Of a DNA stretch of 64,000 bases, positions 18,201 to 26,129 are shown one piece after another. Source of the stretch: PALSA-1296 sp037143335 (lineage in GTDB: Bacteria; Bacteroidota; Ignavibacteria; Palsa-1295); NCBI GenBank assembly GCA_037143335.1, contig JBAWZA010000012.1, positions 28,077 through 92,076 on the forward strand. The letters are read 5' to 3'. The notes under the pieces were generated by a model, which was not told the origin of the DNA, searched no databases, and saw nothing but the letters and a program-made list of their open reading frames with translations. The translations under genes and the position numbers were made by a program. Within the stretch, counting starts at the first letter, position 1; every line of letters starts with the position of its first letter.

Positions 18201-18870
18201 GGAGATCAACATCCCCACGAATCTGATTTTGCAGAAACTCTAGTATATACTCATCCCAGCATCCAAGAATTTCATCATCGGGAAGTGCATACAATGATTG
18301 GATCAAATTCTTCGTACGAAGGCGTGCGTTGAGAAATGTATGAATCAGGGAGGTCACCTTACTTCTGCCAAGTAATCTTAGTATTGGCAATAGCTGTGCT
18401 GTAGCGGATTCAGGTTCATCGTATGCTGTCTGCAATATGCGATAGAGTGTGGATTGAATACATTGCTCACGCAGGAGTTGATCTTCGGGATTTGGAAGAA
18501 TTGCAAACGACGCATCCACATTTGCTTCGCCGGGATATGTTTTCAGAAGTTGAATGCAAAATGCGTGAATGGTGGAGATATTCGCTCCTGATAATCGTCG
18601 CTGAAGATCAAGTAAGTGTTCACGATCTGCCTGCTCACTCGCTTCATCAAGTCGCTTCTGGATGGTAGCAGAGATTTTCTGGCGTAAGTCCCTTGCAGAG
18701 GCATCTGTGAAGGTGATCGCTGCTATATTCCGTGGATGAATATTCTTGTCTGATGAAAGAATTTTCAGATAGCGTTCAACCAGGACGTGTGTCTTGCCAG
18801 AGCCGGCATTGGCAACAACGGCTGAGTGCTTAGTGAGGTCGAGCGCTTTTTCTTGCGAAGGGGTGAGCAT
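15199..18870 (-). CDS. UvrD/AddA-like helicase fused to a PD-(D/E)XK nuclease with Fe-S cysteines
   Basis: A 1223-aa RecB/AddA-class enzyme for double-strand-break end processing. SF1A helicase motifs are in order: P-loop ANAGSGKT (20-27), AITFTDASA, LIDEYQDTDASQ, VVGDPKQAIYSFRNAD, TIHNAKGLEFP and LFYVAMTRARDHL. The C-terminal ~260 residues form a PD-(D/E)XK nuclease that opens YSPSQILTYLECP and contains ILDYKTDR with the catalytic D and K. It ends HCSECPYFETEEQMC. The four cysteines (one before, three after the nuclease core) match the iron-sulfur pattern of AddB and Cas4 nucleases. No addB or recC partner is adjacent. The upstream hemerythrin gene is 13 nt away on the same strand. Confidence 0.9.
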   Translation of the reverse strand: MLTPSQEKALDLTKHSAVVANAGSGKTHVLVERYLKILSSDKNIHPRNIAAITFTDASARDLRQKISATIQKRLDEASEQADREHLLDLQRRLSGANISTIHAFCIQLLKTYPGEANVDASFAILPNPEDQLLREQCIQSTLYRILQTAYDEPESATAQLLPILRLLGRSKVTSLIHTFLNARLRTKNLIQSLYALPDDEILGCWDEYILEFLQNQIRGDVDLLFFRDLLTHTTANANNKTKAEEAILSFNSSNTPLELIKAYKALKETFFTQKSELRRNLFKDDEVNVAHQNQVQSFLSKYKQLENILYVVTSDDRPDPKIYLAYTRQLLRIHETALDEYTAQKNNYSVLDHDDVIERTLALVKIPEVRSELNNRFSHILIDEYQDTDASQYEIAKALSGDLKTNTILTVVGDPKQAIYSFRNADIELYRKTVEEIIATDPAHNPIPLSETFRMLPQVLSFINIVSEKLFTNTGAKSDIEFTSLIEARPDSVEGSVEIMIPTTEVSDSESAGESEENKSSKLDLSFEVEMIARKIGAIIGSQLERYQVLEKNVSRSVEYRDIAILLRERTHQSEIESALRRNNIPFIIYSGRGFYSQPEILDLLNYLRFLINTKDDLALAATLRSPYFTLNDLDLYRLAPEPGSVTSLWQRLSLNYGDDETGVLVHAYRRLSEDLQLVGRINTPQLLQRIIHDSGMMGILSAQSGSEQKIANIEKFTRLARGFGSEGYSGTFDFVERMSILSERDDMEAQAEQKQSGNSVHLMTIHNAKGLEFPIVFLPYLHNKQVSPRADSVSVILDKELGVGLKLPNQDPNHAVFELIKIRNKQTELAEAKRLFYVAMTRARDHLILSASNIKDYSKSKLGWVLDPLSTNTISAEVPNEIIYPTTITRYSEAGGYVSSTIDVVIPVIRELEALPLQVHKDIESEGDTEQQFLLRDIAPSESVGRYSPSQILTYLECPTKYFLRYQLGLPEESRLPYFNEADVQAEHVHGSVFGQLLHKLMERASQFYSEGIFDKSAFDVLFAETYQAMHLPKSLEVEYKRKILEDTSTILRSPVAIKSLQATHAQTEFPLRSKLASGQILSGIIDRLFKDDDGIWNILDYKTDRFENIGKKKRYEFQMKFYAYLVGAQHNSPTVKAHILYTHTGKSIEFIFEKKDFLEMESQLKKLVSEILDLKGASSLGEIKRELSHCSECPYFETEEQMCYAGLGDPSLKLLSLFESD

Positions 18871-18883
18871 GAATAATGTTTGA

Positions 18884-19423
18884 TCAATTTTCGTTCAATT
18901 TTGATTCGAGTGCAAGCATCTCTTTTCCCATTTCATCAAGTTCTGCTTCAGTAAAACCTGATTGAGCCAACTCGAAATACACGGTATCCTCTGCGAGTAT
19001 GTGCTGCAACAAATTATCTACTATCAACCTACCCGTATGGATGAGTTTACGGATGGTGACGTGTATCGGTACACGATCATTTTCGTAGTCCGAGACAACG
19101 TTGCAGAAATCCTCAAAGTAGTCTCGCAGATATTCGTGGTCGTAGTTAAGGTAGAGGAATTTTATTCTGCCCATTGGGACAATTTTTTCGAGTCGGGGAA
19201 AAAAAATTTCTTCTTCTTTCACCAGATGCACGTTGAGATGCTCGCGGATATTTTCACGGGTCTTGAGCATGAGGGCGTAATCTCTTGTCGTGATCGTCGC
19301 TCGATAGCCATCCCGTTCGAGCCGTTCGATGAAGGTGAGCAAGTCATTGCATACGTCCCGAAATGCCCCATGCTCATTGAGCAGTTGCGTGATCGGATTT
19401 ATTTTGCTTGCGATTGTGGTCAT
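18884..19423 (-). CDS. Hemerythrin-like HHE domain protein
   Basis: A 179-aa, mostly helical protein with the HHE cation-binding pattern of a di-iron four-helix bundle. It has LLNEHGAFRD near the N-terminus, HLNVHLVKEEEIFFPRLE around 60-80, NYDHEYLRDYF around 95, and LLQHILAEDTVYFEL around 140. Such proteins bind O2, sense oxygen or NO, or store iron. The start ATG at 19423 is clear. The gene ends 13 nt before the AddA-like helicase, so the two are probably co-transcribed; no functional link is established. Residues 1-15 carry no signal peptide, so it should be cytoplasmic. Confidence 0.85.
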   Translation of the reverse strand: MTTIASKINPITQLLNEHGAFRDVCNDLLTFIERLERDGYRATITTRDYALMLKTRENIREHLNVHLVKEEEIFFPRLEKIVPMGRIKFLYLNYDHEYLRDYFEDFCNVVSDYENDRVPIHVTIRKLIHTGRLIVDNLLQHILAEDTVYFELAQSGFTEAELDEMGKEMLALESKLNEN

Positions 19424-19672
19424 TCCTATAAAACCTTATTCGAGGCGGGGTAGTGTCCAAATTAACCAAAAAAACGAGACGTCGTTTGCGTGGAGATAAA
19501 GATGACCCGAAAGGTGAAACTCTTTGCCTAAAAATGTGTATTAGTAGTAAGTAGGAAATGCATGACCGAATGACAGATAGTCATGCATAGACCAACATCT
19601 ACAGAATTACTGGATTGTCAGTAGAATTGTCATATTAGGAATTTAGGTAAAATACTTTTTAAGTTGATTATT

Positions 19673-21568
19673 ATGAGCGGATTTTCATTCCAGAAGCTTT
19701 TCTTATTGCTTTCCCTCCTCTTGTTAAGCGGTGAGTTGCATGCCCAGGTTTCATCAAATACGATTGCTCCGACTACAATTGCACAGGCGATAGAAGCCGA
19801 GTTAGCAAAATCACCAAGTGATCGGTATCTATACAATCATGCCGATGCGTTCAATCGTGTGATCCAACTACGTGCCCTACGTGCACTTGGAATTGATCCA
19901 CCGACAGCGATCGGTGAAGCAACGAACGAGATACTCGCTGTACCGCCTGCGGATACAGGGGTGACCGTAGATGCAACGAAGAGTTCGACAGCTGAACAGA
20001 ATGAAACGTCCATAGCGATTAATCGCGCAAATCCCAAAATAATTGTTGCCGGAGCCAATGATTCGCGCATGTACTCAAGTGGAATGCCGGCATACGTCAC
20101 TTCCGACAAAGGCAAGACGTGGTCAACGAAATTTATTCCTATTCCGAAGACTGACGACCTCGGAGCGCTTTTTCCTTTACCGCTCGGCGATCCAGCTATC
20201 GTCGCTGACGATTCAGGATATTTCTATTACGCCTATTTGGCGATGGACCAAAACTATAAGTACAATAACCTGATAGTCGCAACAAGTAAGGATGGAAAGA
20301 CATGGGTCAACGGCGGCTACATTGTAGCACCTGATCAAGTTGGCGGATTTGAAGATAAGGAACAAATCGCGGTTGATCTTAACCCAAACAGCCCACACCA
20401 CGGTAGAGTGTATGTTGCCTGGAGACATCTCGATGGCCAGACTGGTGAGGATATTTGTAAAATTGCCTCCAGCGATGACCGAGGAAAAACTTGGAGTTCT
20501 ATCGTCGATGTATTCCCTGGTACCACTCTCTTTTCCTCTCTGAGAACTGGAAAGAATGGGGAAGTGATACTCACTTATAGTGTTCCCACAAGTTCTTCGG
20601 GTGAAGGTGACCATGTGTTGGCTCTATCGAAAGATGGGGGAAAACATTTCGGTGTGAAAGCCGTCCGGAATTTTAACGACTATCCGATCAATGCGTATGG
20701 TAGAGATGGTTTGAAGGGCGATAGTTCATTCCGCGCGTACCCTTATATTTCTCAAGACGTAGAGTTAACGACCGATAAGATTCATCTCGTTTATGGTTCG
20801 TATGAGACATTAGATAATGTCAACTATGCGGCAATTCTCTATTACGTAAGTTCAACTGACTTAGGAAAGACTTGGACGGCTCCGCTCCCGGTTGGTTTAG
20901 CAAATCCCGCACATTCAACTTTAGCTGTCGACAGATTCAATCCCTGGGTTTCGGTCAACCAACGGACTGGCGAGGCGTTCGTTACCTATTACTCATCAGA
21001 GGATGATTCTGATGAAAATGTCTTGGTTGCTATGTACCGCCAGAAACTTACAGCAACTATGAAGGAGTATCCGACGATGATCGGAGACAGAGTTTTTGAC
21101 CCGCGTTTGGTTAAACAGAAAGGCTCTGCTCCATTCTTGGGGGACTATATCGGAAGCGATGCCTTTGACACAGTGTTCGTTGCCGCGTGGACAGAAAATC
21201 GTAAGGGTGGCTCTGATGGAGATGTTTTTGTTTATATCTCAACCCCAAAACCTTCAGGTTCGACAGTAAATGTTGTTGACGAGCCTACAGTCGTTCACTC
21301 AAGTGCGATTTGGCTTGCGCCACCATCTCCAAATCCAGCTTCGGGCGGGTCCATAAGTGTTAGGTTTTATATACCAAGACCTAGCGTTGTCACACTTGAA
21401 TTAGTCTCAATAGATGGTTCAATCGTAAAAAAGATTGCTGGTGAATATAGGGAGACTGGTTCATACTCAGAGTCTATGCCTGTCACTGGTTTAACGTCGG
21501 GTACATACATACTTCGTATTCGCACACCTTACGATAATGCCATGCAAACGGTAATAATTTCACGGTAG
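19673..21568 (+). CDS. Secreted BNR/Asp-box repeat protein with T9SS sorting domain
   Basis: A 631-aa exported protein. The signal peptide covers about residues 1-25 (LLLSLLLLSGELHAQ). At least five Asp-box (BNR) motifs of the S/T-x-D-x-G-x-T-W type follow: TSDKGKTW, TSKDGKTW, SSDDRGKTW, LSKDGGKHF and SSTDLGKTW. They indicate a sialidase-like six-bladed propeller. The C-terminal ~85 residues (PPSPNPASGGS ... LTSGTYILRIRT) form a T9SS type A sorting domain. I cannot see the sialidase arginine triad with confidence, so glycosidase activity is not claimed. ATG 19673 is preferred over a TTG three codons upstream. The 249-nt gap before it shows no other feature. Confidence 0.85.
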   Translation: MSGFSFQKLFLLLSLLLLSGELHAQVSSNTIAPTTIAQAIEAELAKSPSDRYLYNHADAFNRVIQLRALRALGIDPPTAIGEATNEILAVPPADTGVTVDATKSSTAEQNETSIAINRANPKIIVAGANDSRMYSSGMPAYVTSDKGKTWSTKFIPIPKTDDLGALFPLPLGDPAIVADDSGYFYYAYLAMDQNYKYNNLIVATSKDGKTWVNGGYIVAPDQVGGFEDKEQIAVDLNPNSPHHGRVYVAWRHLDGQTGEDICKIASSDDRGKTWSSIVDVFPGTTLFSSLRTGKNGEVILTYSVPTSSSGEGDHVLALSKDGGKHFGVKAVRNFNDYPINAYGRDGLKGDSSFRAYPYISQDVELTTDKIHLVYGSYETLDNVNYAAILYYVSSTDLGKTWTAPLPVGLANPAHSTLAVDRFNPWVSVNQRTGEAFVTYYSSEDDSDENVLVAMYRQKLTATMKEYPTMIGDRVFDPRLVKQKGSAPFLGDYIGSDAFDTVFVAAWTENRKGGSDGDVFVYISTPKPSGSTVNVVDEPTVVHSSAIWLAPPSPNPASGGSISVRFYIPRPSVVTLELVSIDGSIVKKIAGEYRETGSYSESMPVTGLTSGTYILRIRTPYDNAMQTVIISR

Positions 21569-21616
21569 GTTCGAGGAAATCCGGCATGTTACCCTCGATA
21601 CATTTAGAGAAGGATG

Positions 21617-22456
21617 TTACTTCTTATTCCACTCCAGCGCAGACGTTGGTAATTGGAGTCCCCTCACGTTATACTGAACTGGTTTTGACCTGACGTTAGT
21701 CCAAATCAACAGTGTGTTTGTCAACGGTTTGCGCTCGAAAGTCGTATAACTGATTCGTAGAGTAAAAACTTCTTCCGGTGCAAGCTCGAAAGGGAATGAA
21801 AGGTCATCTGAGAGTCCTGCTACCTCAAATCTTTGATCATCCGTTTCAAATGACGCTTTCGAGATTGTGATTGTCGATTTCGTGGTATTCTTAAATGAGA
21901 AAACTCGATTAAATTGGTTATCGCTACCCACTATTGAGATAAGTTTCGCCGGAGTGGTATCGTTCGGGTTCAGATCGAACACTGCCCCGCGTAAGGTAGC
22001 GGCGATACTCGGAAGAGAGCTTTCTGAATGACTACTTCCACGAAAACGAAGTCGCACGTCCTTAGATTTATCATTATTAATTCCGACGTTCAGTGAAACC
22101 TCAGATTCTTTATCTCGCGCAGACGGTCTGAAACAAACGTACCCAAGTCGGATACTTTCATGTGGAGCAAGCCGATATGGGAAATTGATAGCATCAGTCA
22201 ATTCGAATTGGTCATTCCAATTTGCTGCATTCAGAGACGTGATGGTAATTTTATGATCGGATATATTTTTGAGAATGATGGGCTGGCACTCCGAGCTACC
22301 ACTGATTGTGACGAAGGAGTATTCCTTCTTTCCGGACAATGCTTCAACGCCTTGTTGAGCAGAGAGTGCCGAGCAAGTAAGTGTGACGATAAAAAGAACC
22401 TTCGATATGCTTGCGCGTATCGAACTTCCAATTCTCTGAATAAATTGCACTGTCAT
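21617..22456 (-). CDS. Exported protein of unknown family, long paralogue (WNKK C-terminus)
   Basis: Not a family I recognise. The protein has 279 aa, with an N-terminal hydrophobic segment to about residue 34 (TLTCSALSAQ) typical of a signal peptide. Two beta-rich modules follow, each resembling DUF1573/choice-of-anchor repeats: ILKNISDHKITITSLNA and, in the second, FSFKNTTKSTITISKASF. The second module is paralogous to the C-terminal half of the next upstream gene (22573-23178). Both end with the same pattern, LQ-P-(x)n-W-N-K-K. Unlike its neighbours in this genome it lacks a T9SS sorting domain, so a periplasmic or surface-anchored location is possible. It probably belongs to a minus-strand unit with the MoxR ATPase. 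Confidence 0.7.
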   Translation of the reverse strand: MTVQFIQRIGSSIRASISKVLFIVTLTCSALSAQQGVEALSGKKEYSFVTISGSSECQPIILKNISDHKITITSLNAANWNDQFELTDAINFPYRLAPHESIRLGYVCFRPSARDKESEVSLNVGINNDKSKDVRLRFRGSSHSESSLPSIAATLRGAVFDLNPNDTTPAKLISIVGSDNQFNRVFSFKNTTKSTITISKASFETDDQRFEVAGLSDDLSFPFELAPEEVFTLRISYTTFERKPLTNTLLIWTNVRSKPVQYNVRGLQLPTSALEWNKK

Positions 22457-22572
22457 GAAAAGGTCGAAGCCCTGACAATGAATAATACGTCTGCTCCATA
22501 ATCTCCGTGGCGAGAATCAGGGCAGTATTTTCGTGGCTTGTTAACGCAAGAGCGATAACAAAAAAAACAATT

Positions 22573-23178
22573 CTATTTGGTCGAAGCCATCGGCTTCTTG
22601 TTCCATGGCATATCTGACAATGGTTGTTGAAGTGCTTGGACTTCATAAACCAATGGTTCTTTTTCCTGATCGGTAACGAAAATGAGATTGCCCGAATAAA
22701 GTTTATTGCGCTCCACAGAATGAAAAGCAACTTTTACCGTAATGGTTTCCCCTGGAATTAATTCATACGGGAACACGCCACCCTCCAAAAGTCCGACGAA
22801 ATCAAAGTATTGGCTACCTTTATCAAACTCAATGTTTTGGATAGTAAACTTCGTCTGGGTATTATTTTTAAATATGAAGCTCCGGACAAATTCTTGATCG
22901 TAGCCTTTCATATCCAAGAGAACTTTCGATACTGTGCCGAATGGTATAGGTGTATGAGCAACTATTCTGACGGGGGACTTCACAATTCCACCTGTCGAAT
23001 GAGGTGCCTCAACACTTTGGTTTGGGCGGGTAAGCTCGTTCGTGATAACAAGGCTCAGAGCCTTTCCGCTTGATTGCGAGGGTACTTGTGCAGACGCTTG
23101 GTTGAAAACCAGGCTAAAAAATGCCAAAGCGCTTCCAATGGAAAGAATACGCAAAGCATTACCATGTTTTAGTGACAT
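22573..23178 (-). CDS. Exported protein of unknown family, short paralogue (WNKK C-terminus)
   Basis: A 201-aa protein with a signal peptide to about residue 30 (FFSLVFNQASAQ) and one beta-sandwich-like module. Side by side with the downstream gene the resemblance is clear: FIFKNNTQTKFTIQNIEF against FSFKNTTKSTITISKASF, FPYELIPGETITVKVAF against FPFELAPEEVFTLRISY, VERNKLYSGNLIFVT against FERKPLTNTLLIWTN, and finally LQQPLSDMPWNKK against LQLPTSALEWNKK. It looks like a tandem duplication with loss or gain of one module. The function is unknown. Upstream lies a 212-nt gap with a repeated motif, then the MoxR ATPase gene. Confidence 0.7.
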   Translation of the reverse strand: MSLKHGNALRILSIGSALAFFSLVFNQASAQVPSQSSGKALSLVITNELTRPNQSVEAPHSTGGIVKSPVRIVAHTPIPFGTVSKVLLDMKGYDQEFVRSFIFKNNTQTKFTIQNIEFDKGSQYFDFVGLLEGGVFPYELIPGETITVKVAFHSVERNKLYSGNLIFVTDQEKEPLVYEVQALQQPLSDMPWNKKPMASTK

Positions 23179-23220
23179 AGTGGTAACTCTTAAAATGTGG
23201 CTAATGACTGGTGCGCGAAC

Positions 23221-23316
23221 CCTGTGACGAATTCCGAACTCAGTTAATTTTACTAATGGATTTGTTTCCCGTGACGGCTACAATCCTAATGATTTATTTG
23301 GTCTTCTCCCGTGACG
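23221..23316 (-). promoter_or_regulatory. Three copies of CGTCACRGG upstream of the short WNKK gene
   Basis: In the gap before the 22573-23178 gene, the plus strand reads CCTGTGACG at 23221-23229, CCCGTGACG at 23268-23276 and CCCGTGACG at 23308-23316, spaced 47 and 40 nt. On the coding (minus) strand these are CGTCACAGG and CGTCACGGG. Repetition at a fixed spacing upstream of a start suggests operator sites; this is inference. No other feature is seen in 23179-23390. Confidence 0.35.
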
Positions 23317-23390
23317 AAAAAAGACTCTTACAAGGGTTAAATGCTATTTCGATCAGGTTCGTTCCCGAGAATTCAAACCCCGAAAAAATT

Positions 23391-24704
23391 CTACCCAAAT
23401 CGTACAGGGTCGTTGCCGAAAACAGCTTTTATCTCTTTCTCAAGGTGAAGCTTGAGCTGCTTCAGGTCTTCGGTAACGGGTTGTATCTGTGATAAAAAGC
23501 CTTCAAGCAAGCGACGCTTTTGTTCTTTATCCGCATCCGCTGAGCCAAATGTCTCCTTTGCCCATGAAATGAGTGAGCGCTTCACTTGGATTCCATCAAG
23601 CTCAGTCATCGGACGCTTGAGCAGTGCGGGGTCGCTCTTGAATTTGCGTAGCAGTTCTTCAAGCATAAGCATTTGCGCTAATTGCTCAAATCCACCGCTC
23701 GTTCCGTATAGATGATTCAGCGTCTCAAACGATTTCTGGAATAATGCTTTCTCGCTCGGAATTCCTGAAGTACAAAGAAGGTAGTGAAGTCGTCCAACAT
23801 CAGTCCGATCGACCGCCGTCCTTCCTTTTAAGAAGGCGAGTCCACGGATGAGGTCAAGCGATTTCGCTTGCGTTCGCGGTGAGATATAAAAATCTTTATG
23901 CCGTGCGCGCTCTTCATGTGGTCGCTCTTGCATCATCCTATTACGCTGCACCTCGTAGTGACGTATGACCAGATTTGTGAAATAGACTATTTCCGGACTC
24001 ATCGTCACGATTTGGTCAGCAACTTCACCCTTGATTATTGCGCTAGCATACTTCAGCCATTGGTACGAAATTTTCTTTTCTGCTTTGAGTACATTACCAG
24101 AAGCCTTCAAATACTGCTCTGATATTTGATACTGCACGAATGGGTCTTTGTCGGGGCTTATCAATGCCTTGAACAAAAATCTATCAAGCAATGCCTCAGT
24201 GATTTCGGAGATACGGAGATAGTTTGTAGCCGAAATGACTGTGTGAATTGCGGCGGGCATCTGTTGGATACCTCGAACGAGCGCGCGCTCATTGAGCGTC
24301 GTAAGGAGGGCGCGCAGCGTATAATCATTGGCATCAAAAATTTCATCAATAAATCCAAATTCGCTTTCAATGAGCGATCCTTCAGTATTGTGAATGATTC
24401 TGCCTTTTTTTAATTCCTCAATGTCAAGACCTCCGAAGTATGTATCGGGCTGTTGTTCTTTTGATGCTTGAACTTTGAAAGTTCTCGCCCCTTCAAACAT
24501 AGCAAAGACTTGATCGGCGAGCAAAGTCTTACCAACGCCAGTTCTGCTTTCAATCAGGACGTGTTCACCGAGAAGAAGAGCGAGGAAAATCTGCTCAATG
24601 ACTTCGGAACGATTAATAACTCGTCGCTCGACAAATTCCATTGCCGATTTCAAGTCTGCGATAAAGATTTCCGGACTAAATCCGGTTGGTGCAGTCTGAG
24701 CCAT
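23391..24704 (-). CDS. MoxR/RavA-type AAA+ ATPase
   Basis: A 437-aa AAA+ ATPase of the MoxR group. The Walker A region is ESRTGVGKTLLA (52-63). A Walker B FGFIDEIFDAND lies near 125, sensor 1 is VISATNYL, and the arginine-finger region reads EALLDRFLFKALI. MoxR ATPases usually act as chaperones for a partner carrying a VWA domain and metal-binding or cell-envelope enzymes. No VWA gene is adjacent here; instead two exported WNKK paralogues follow on the same strand. The start was moved in from the end of the open frame to ATG 24704 (MAQTAPTGF), because the 16 preceding codons are hydrophobic and not family-like. Confidence 0.88.
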   Translation of the reverse strand: MAQTAPTGFSPEIFIADLKSAMEFVERRVINRSEVIEQIFLALLLGEHVLIESRTGVGKTLLADQVFAMFEGARTFKVQASKEQQPDTYFGGLDIEELKKGRIIHNTEGSLIESEFGFIDEIFDANDYTLRALLTTLNERALVRGIQQMPAAIHTVISATNYLRISEITEALLDRFLFKALISPDKDPFVQYQISEQYLKASGNVLKAEKKISYQWLKYASAIIKGEVADQIVTMSPEIVYFTNLVIRHYEVQRNRMMQERPHEERARHKDFYISPRTQAKSLDLIRGLAFLKGRTAVDRTDVGRLHYLLCTSGIPSEKALFQKSFETLNHLYGTSGGFEQLAQMLMLEELLRKFKSDPALLKRPMTELDGIQVKRSLISWAKETFGSADADKEQKRRLLEGFLSQIQPVTEDLKQLKLHLEKEIKAVFGNDPVRFG

Positions 24705-25008
24705 CGTGTACGAATATAAGCACAGAATTTGGCAGAGTGTTAAAATTAACAAATCCGCTGGATTGGAGGAGTTGAGAATTGAACAATCAGATGGATCAGC
24801 ATTAATCAGTAGCTCAGCTTCCTATCTTTTTGATTGAAGGGAGAAATCAGTTAACCACCACTATTTCAGCTAGAACGATATCTCGCATTGTTCGAAAAGA
24901 CATCGTTCGCACATTCATTTTTTACAGAATTTCCACGATCGAACGAGAGACGTTTTCTTTGGTTCTGTTGTTTCAACGCCTTCATATTTCACCAATGTCT
25001 TTTTTTCT
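24705..25008. other. Divergent intergenic region between the MoxR gene and ald
   Basis: A 304-nt stretch separating two divergent genes, so it must hold promoters for both. I see no hairpin, tRNA or convincing gene. A 60-codon plus-strand open frame ends by overlapping the ald start (ATGA at 25009-25012), but its composition is not convincing. No consensus promoter can be fixed with confidence. Confidence 0.5.
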
Positions 25009-26124
25009 ATGATTATTGGCGTACCACGCGAGATTAAATCCCACGAAAATCGAGTTGCTCTGACACCGAGCGGTGCTGAGATATTACGAATCAGTGGACA
25101 TAGTGTTCTCATCGAAACAAATGCCGGCAACGGTTCGGGCTTCAAAAATGAAGAGTATATCGCTGCGGGCGCTGAGATAGCAGCCAATCCGAAGGAAGTC
25201 TTCGACCGTGCGGAGATGATTATGAAGGTGAAGGAGCCGATTGCGTCGGAGTATTCGCTCATCCGCAAGGGGCAGCTTCTCTTTACCTATTTCCACTTTG
25301 CAGCCGATCGTGCTCTGACCGAAGCAATTGTATCTTCTAAGTCAATTGCTGTAGCATACGAGACGGTACAGAAGAGTGACGGGTCACTCCCATTGCTTAT
25401 TCCGATGTCGGAAGTTGCAGGAAGAATGGCTCCGCAAGAAGGAGCGAAATATCTTGAAAAGACCCAGGGTGGTCGAGGAGTTTTACTCGGTGGTGTCCCT
25501 GGTACCGAGCCAGGTGATGTACTTGTTTTAGGCGGTGGCATTGTGGGTACCAATGCCGCAAAGATTGCCGCTGGTCTGGGCGCGCGTGTTACGATCCTCG
25601 ATGTGAATCTTCAAAGACTCCGTTACTTGGATGATGTCATGCCGAGGAATGTTACTACGATGATGTCGAATCCTTATAACATCCGCAAACTTGTCAAGCG
25701 TGCAGATCTTGTCATCGGCGGAATTCTCATTCCAGGTGCGAAGGCTCCGCGACTTATCACTCGTGAGATGCTGAAGGATATGAAAGAAGGATCGGTGATT
25801 GTTGACGTTGCCGTTGATCAAGGCGGATGTATTGAAACTTGCAAGCCGACAACTCACGAAAATCCGACGTTCGTAGTTGATGGTGTCGTTCACTACTGCG
25901 TTGCAAATATGCCAGGAGCAGTGCCGATGACTTCCACTATTGCACTGACAAATGCGACGTTGCCTTACGCACTTCAACTTGCAAATGACGGATACGAAAA
26001 AGCAATATCCAAAAATGCAGAGCTACGCGCAGGCTTAAATGTTATTGACGGTCACGTTACCTACAAGGGTGTCGCTGATGCCTTCGGTATGACGTACGAA
26101 GATTCAACGAATTTCATCAAGTAA
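25009..26124 (+). CDS. ald: Alanine dehydrogenase
   Basis: This NAD-dependent enzyme interconverts L-alanine and pyruvate plus ammonia. The 371 aa match the family. It begins IIGVPREIKSHENRVALTP, the standard start of Ald/PntA proteins. FTYFHFA and the glycine-rich NAD site VLGGGIVGTNAAKIAAGLGA (around residue 170) follow, and VDVAVDQGGCIET and MPGAVPMTST lie in the catalytic half. The next gene, nuoG, begins 5 nt after its stop, so the two are expected to be one transcript. That would place an NADH-producing step directly with complex I subunits. The start is ATG. Confidence 0.96.
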   Translation: MIIGVPREIKSHENRVALTPSGAEILRISGHSVLIETNAGNGSGFKNEEYIAAGAEIAANPKEVFDRAEMIMKVKEPIASEYSLIRKGQLLFTYFHFAADRALTEAIVSSKSIAVAYETVQKSDGSLPLLIPMSEVAGRMAPQEGAKYLEKTQGGRGVLLGGVPGTEPGDVLVLGGGIVGTNAAKIAAGLGARVTILDVNLQRLRYLDDVMPRNVTTMMSNPYNIRKLVKRADLVIGGILIPGAKAPRLITREMLKDMKEGSVIVDVAVDQGGCIETCKPTTHENPTFVVDGVVHYCVANMPGAVPMTSTIALTNATLPYALQLANDGYEKAISKNAELRAGLNVIDGHVTYKGVADAFGMTYEDSTNFIK

Positions 26125-26129
26125 GAATC

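Noticed and set aside
23391..24752. MoxR gene starting at the end of the open frame (24752)
   Set aside because: The first 16 codons look like a hydrophobic leader, but MoxR ATPases are cytoplasmic; ATG 24704 fits better.
24830..25012. 60-codon plus-strand frame overlapping the ald start by ATGA
   Set aside because: The overlap is suggestive, but the peptide shows no motif and no matching composition; probably chance in a promoter region.
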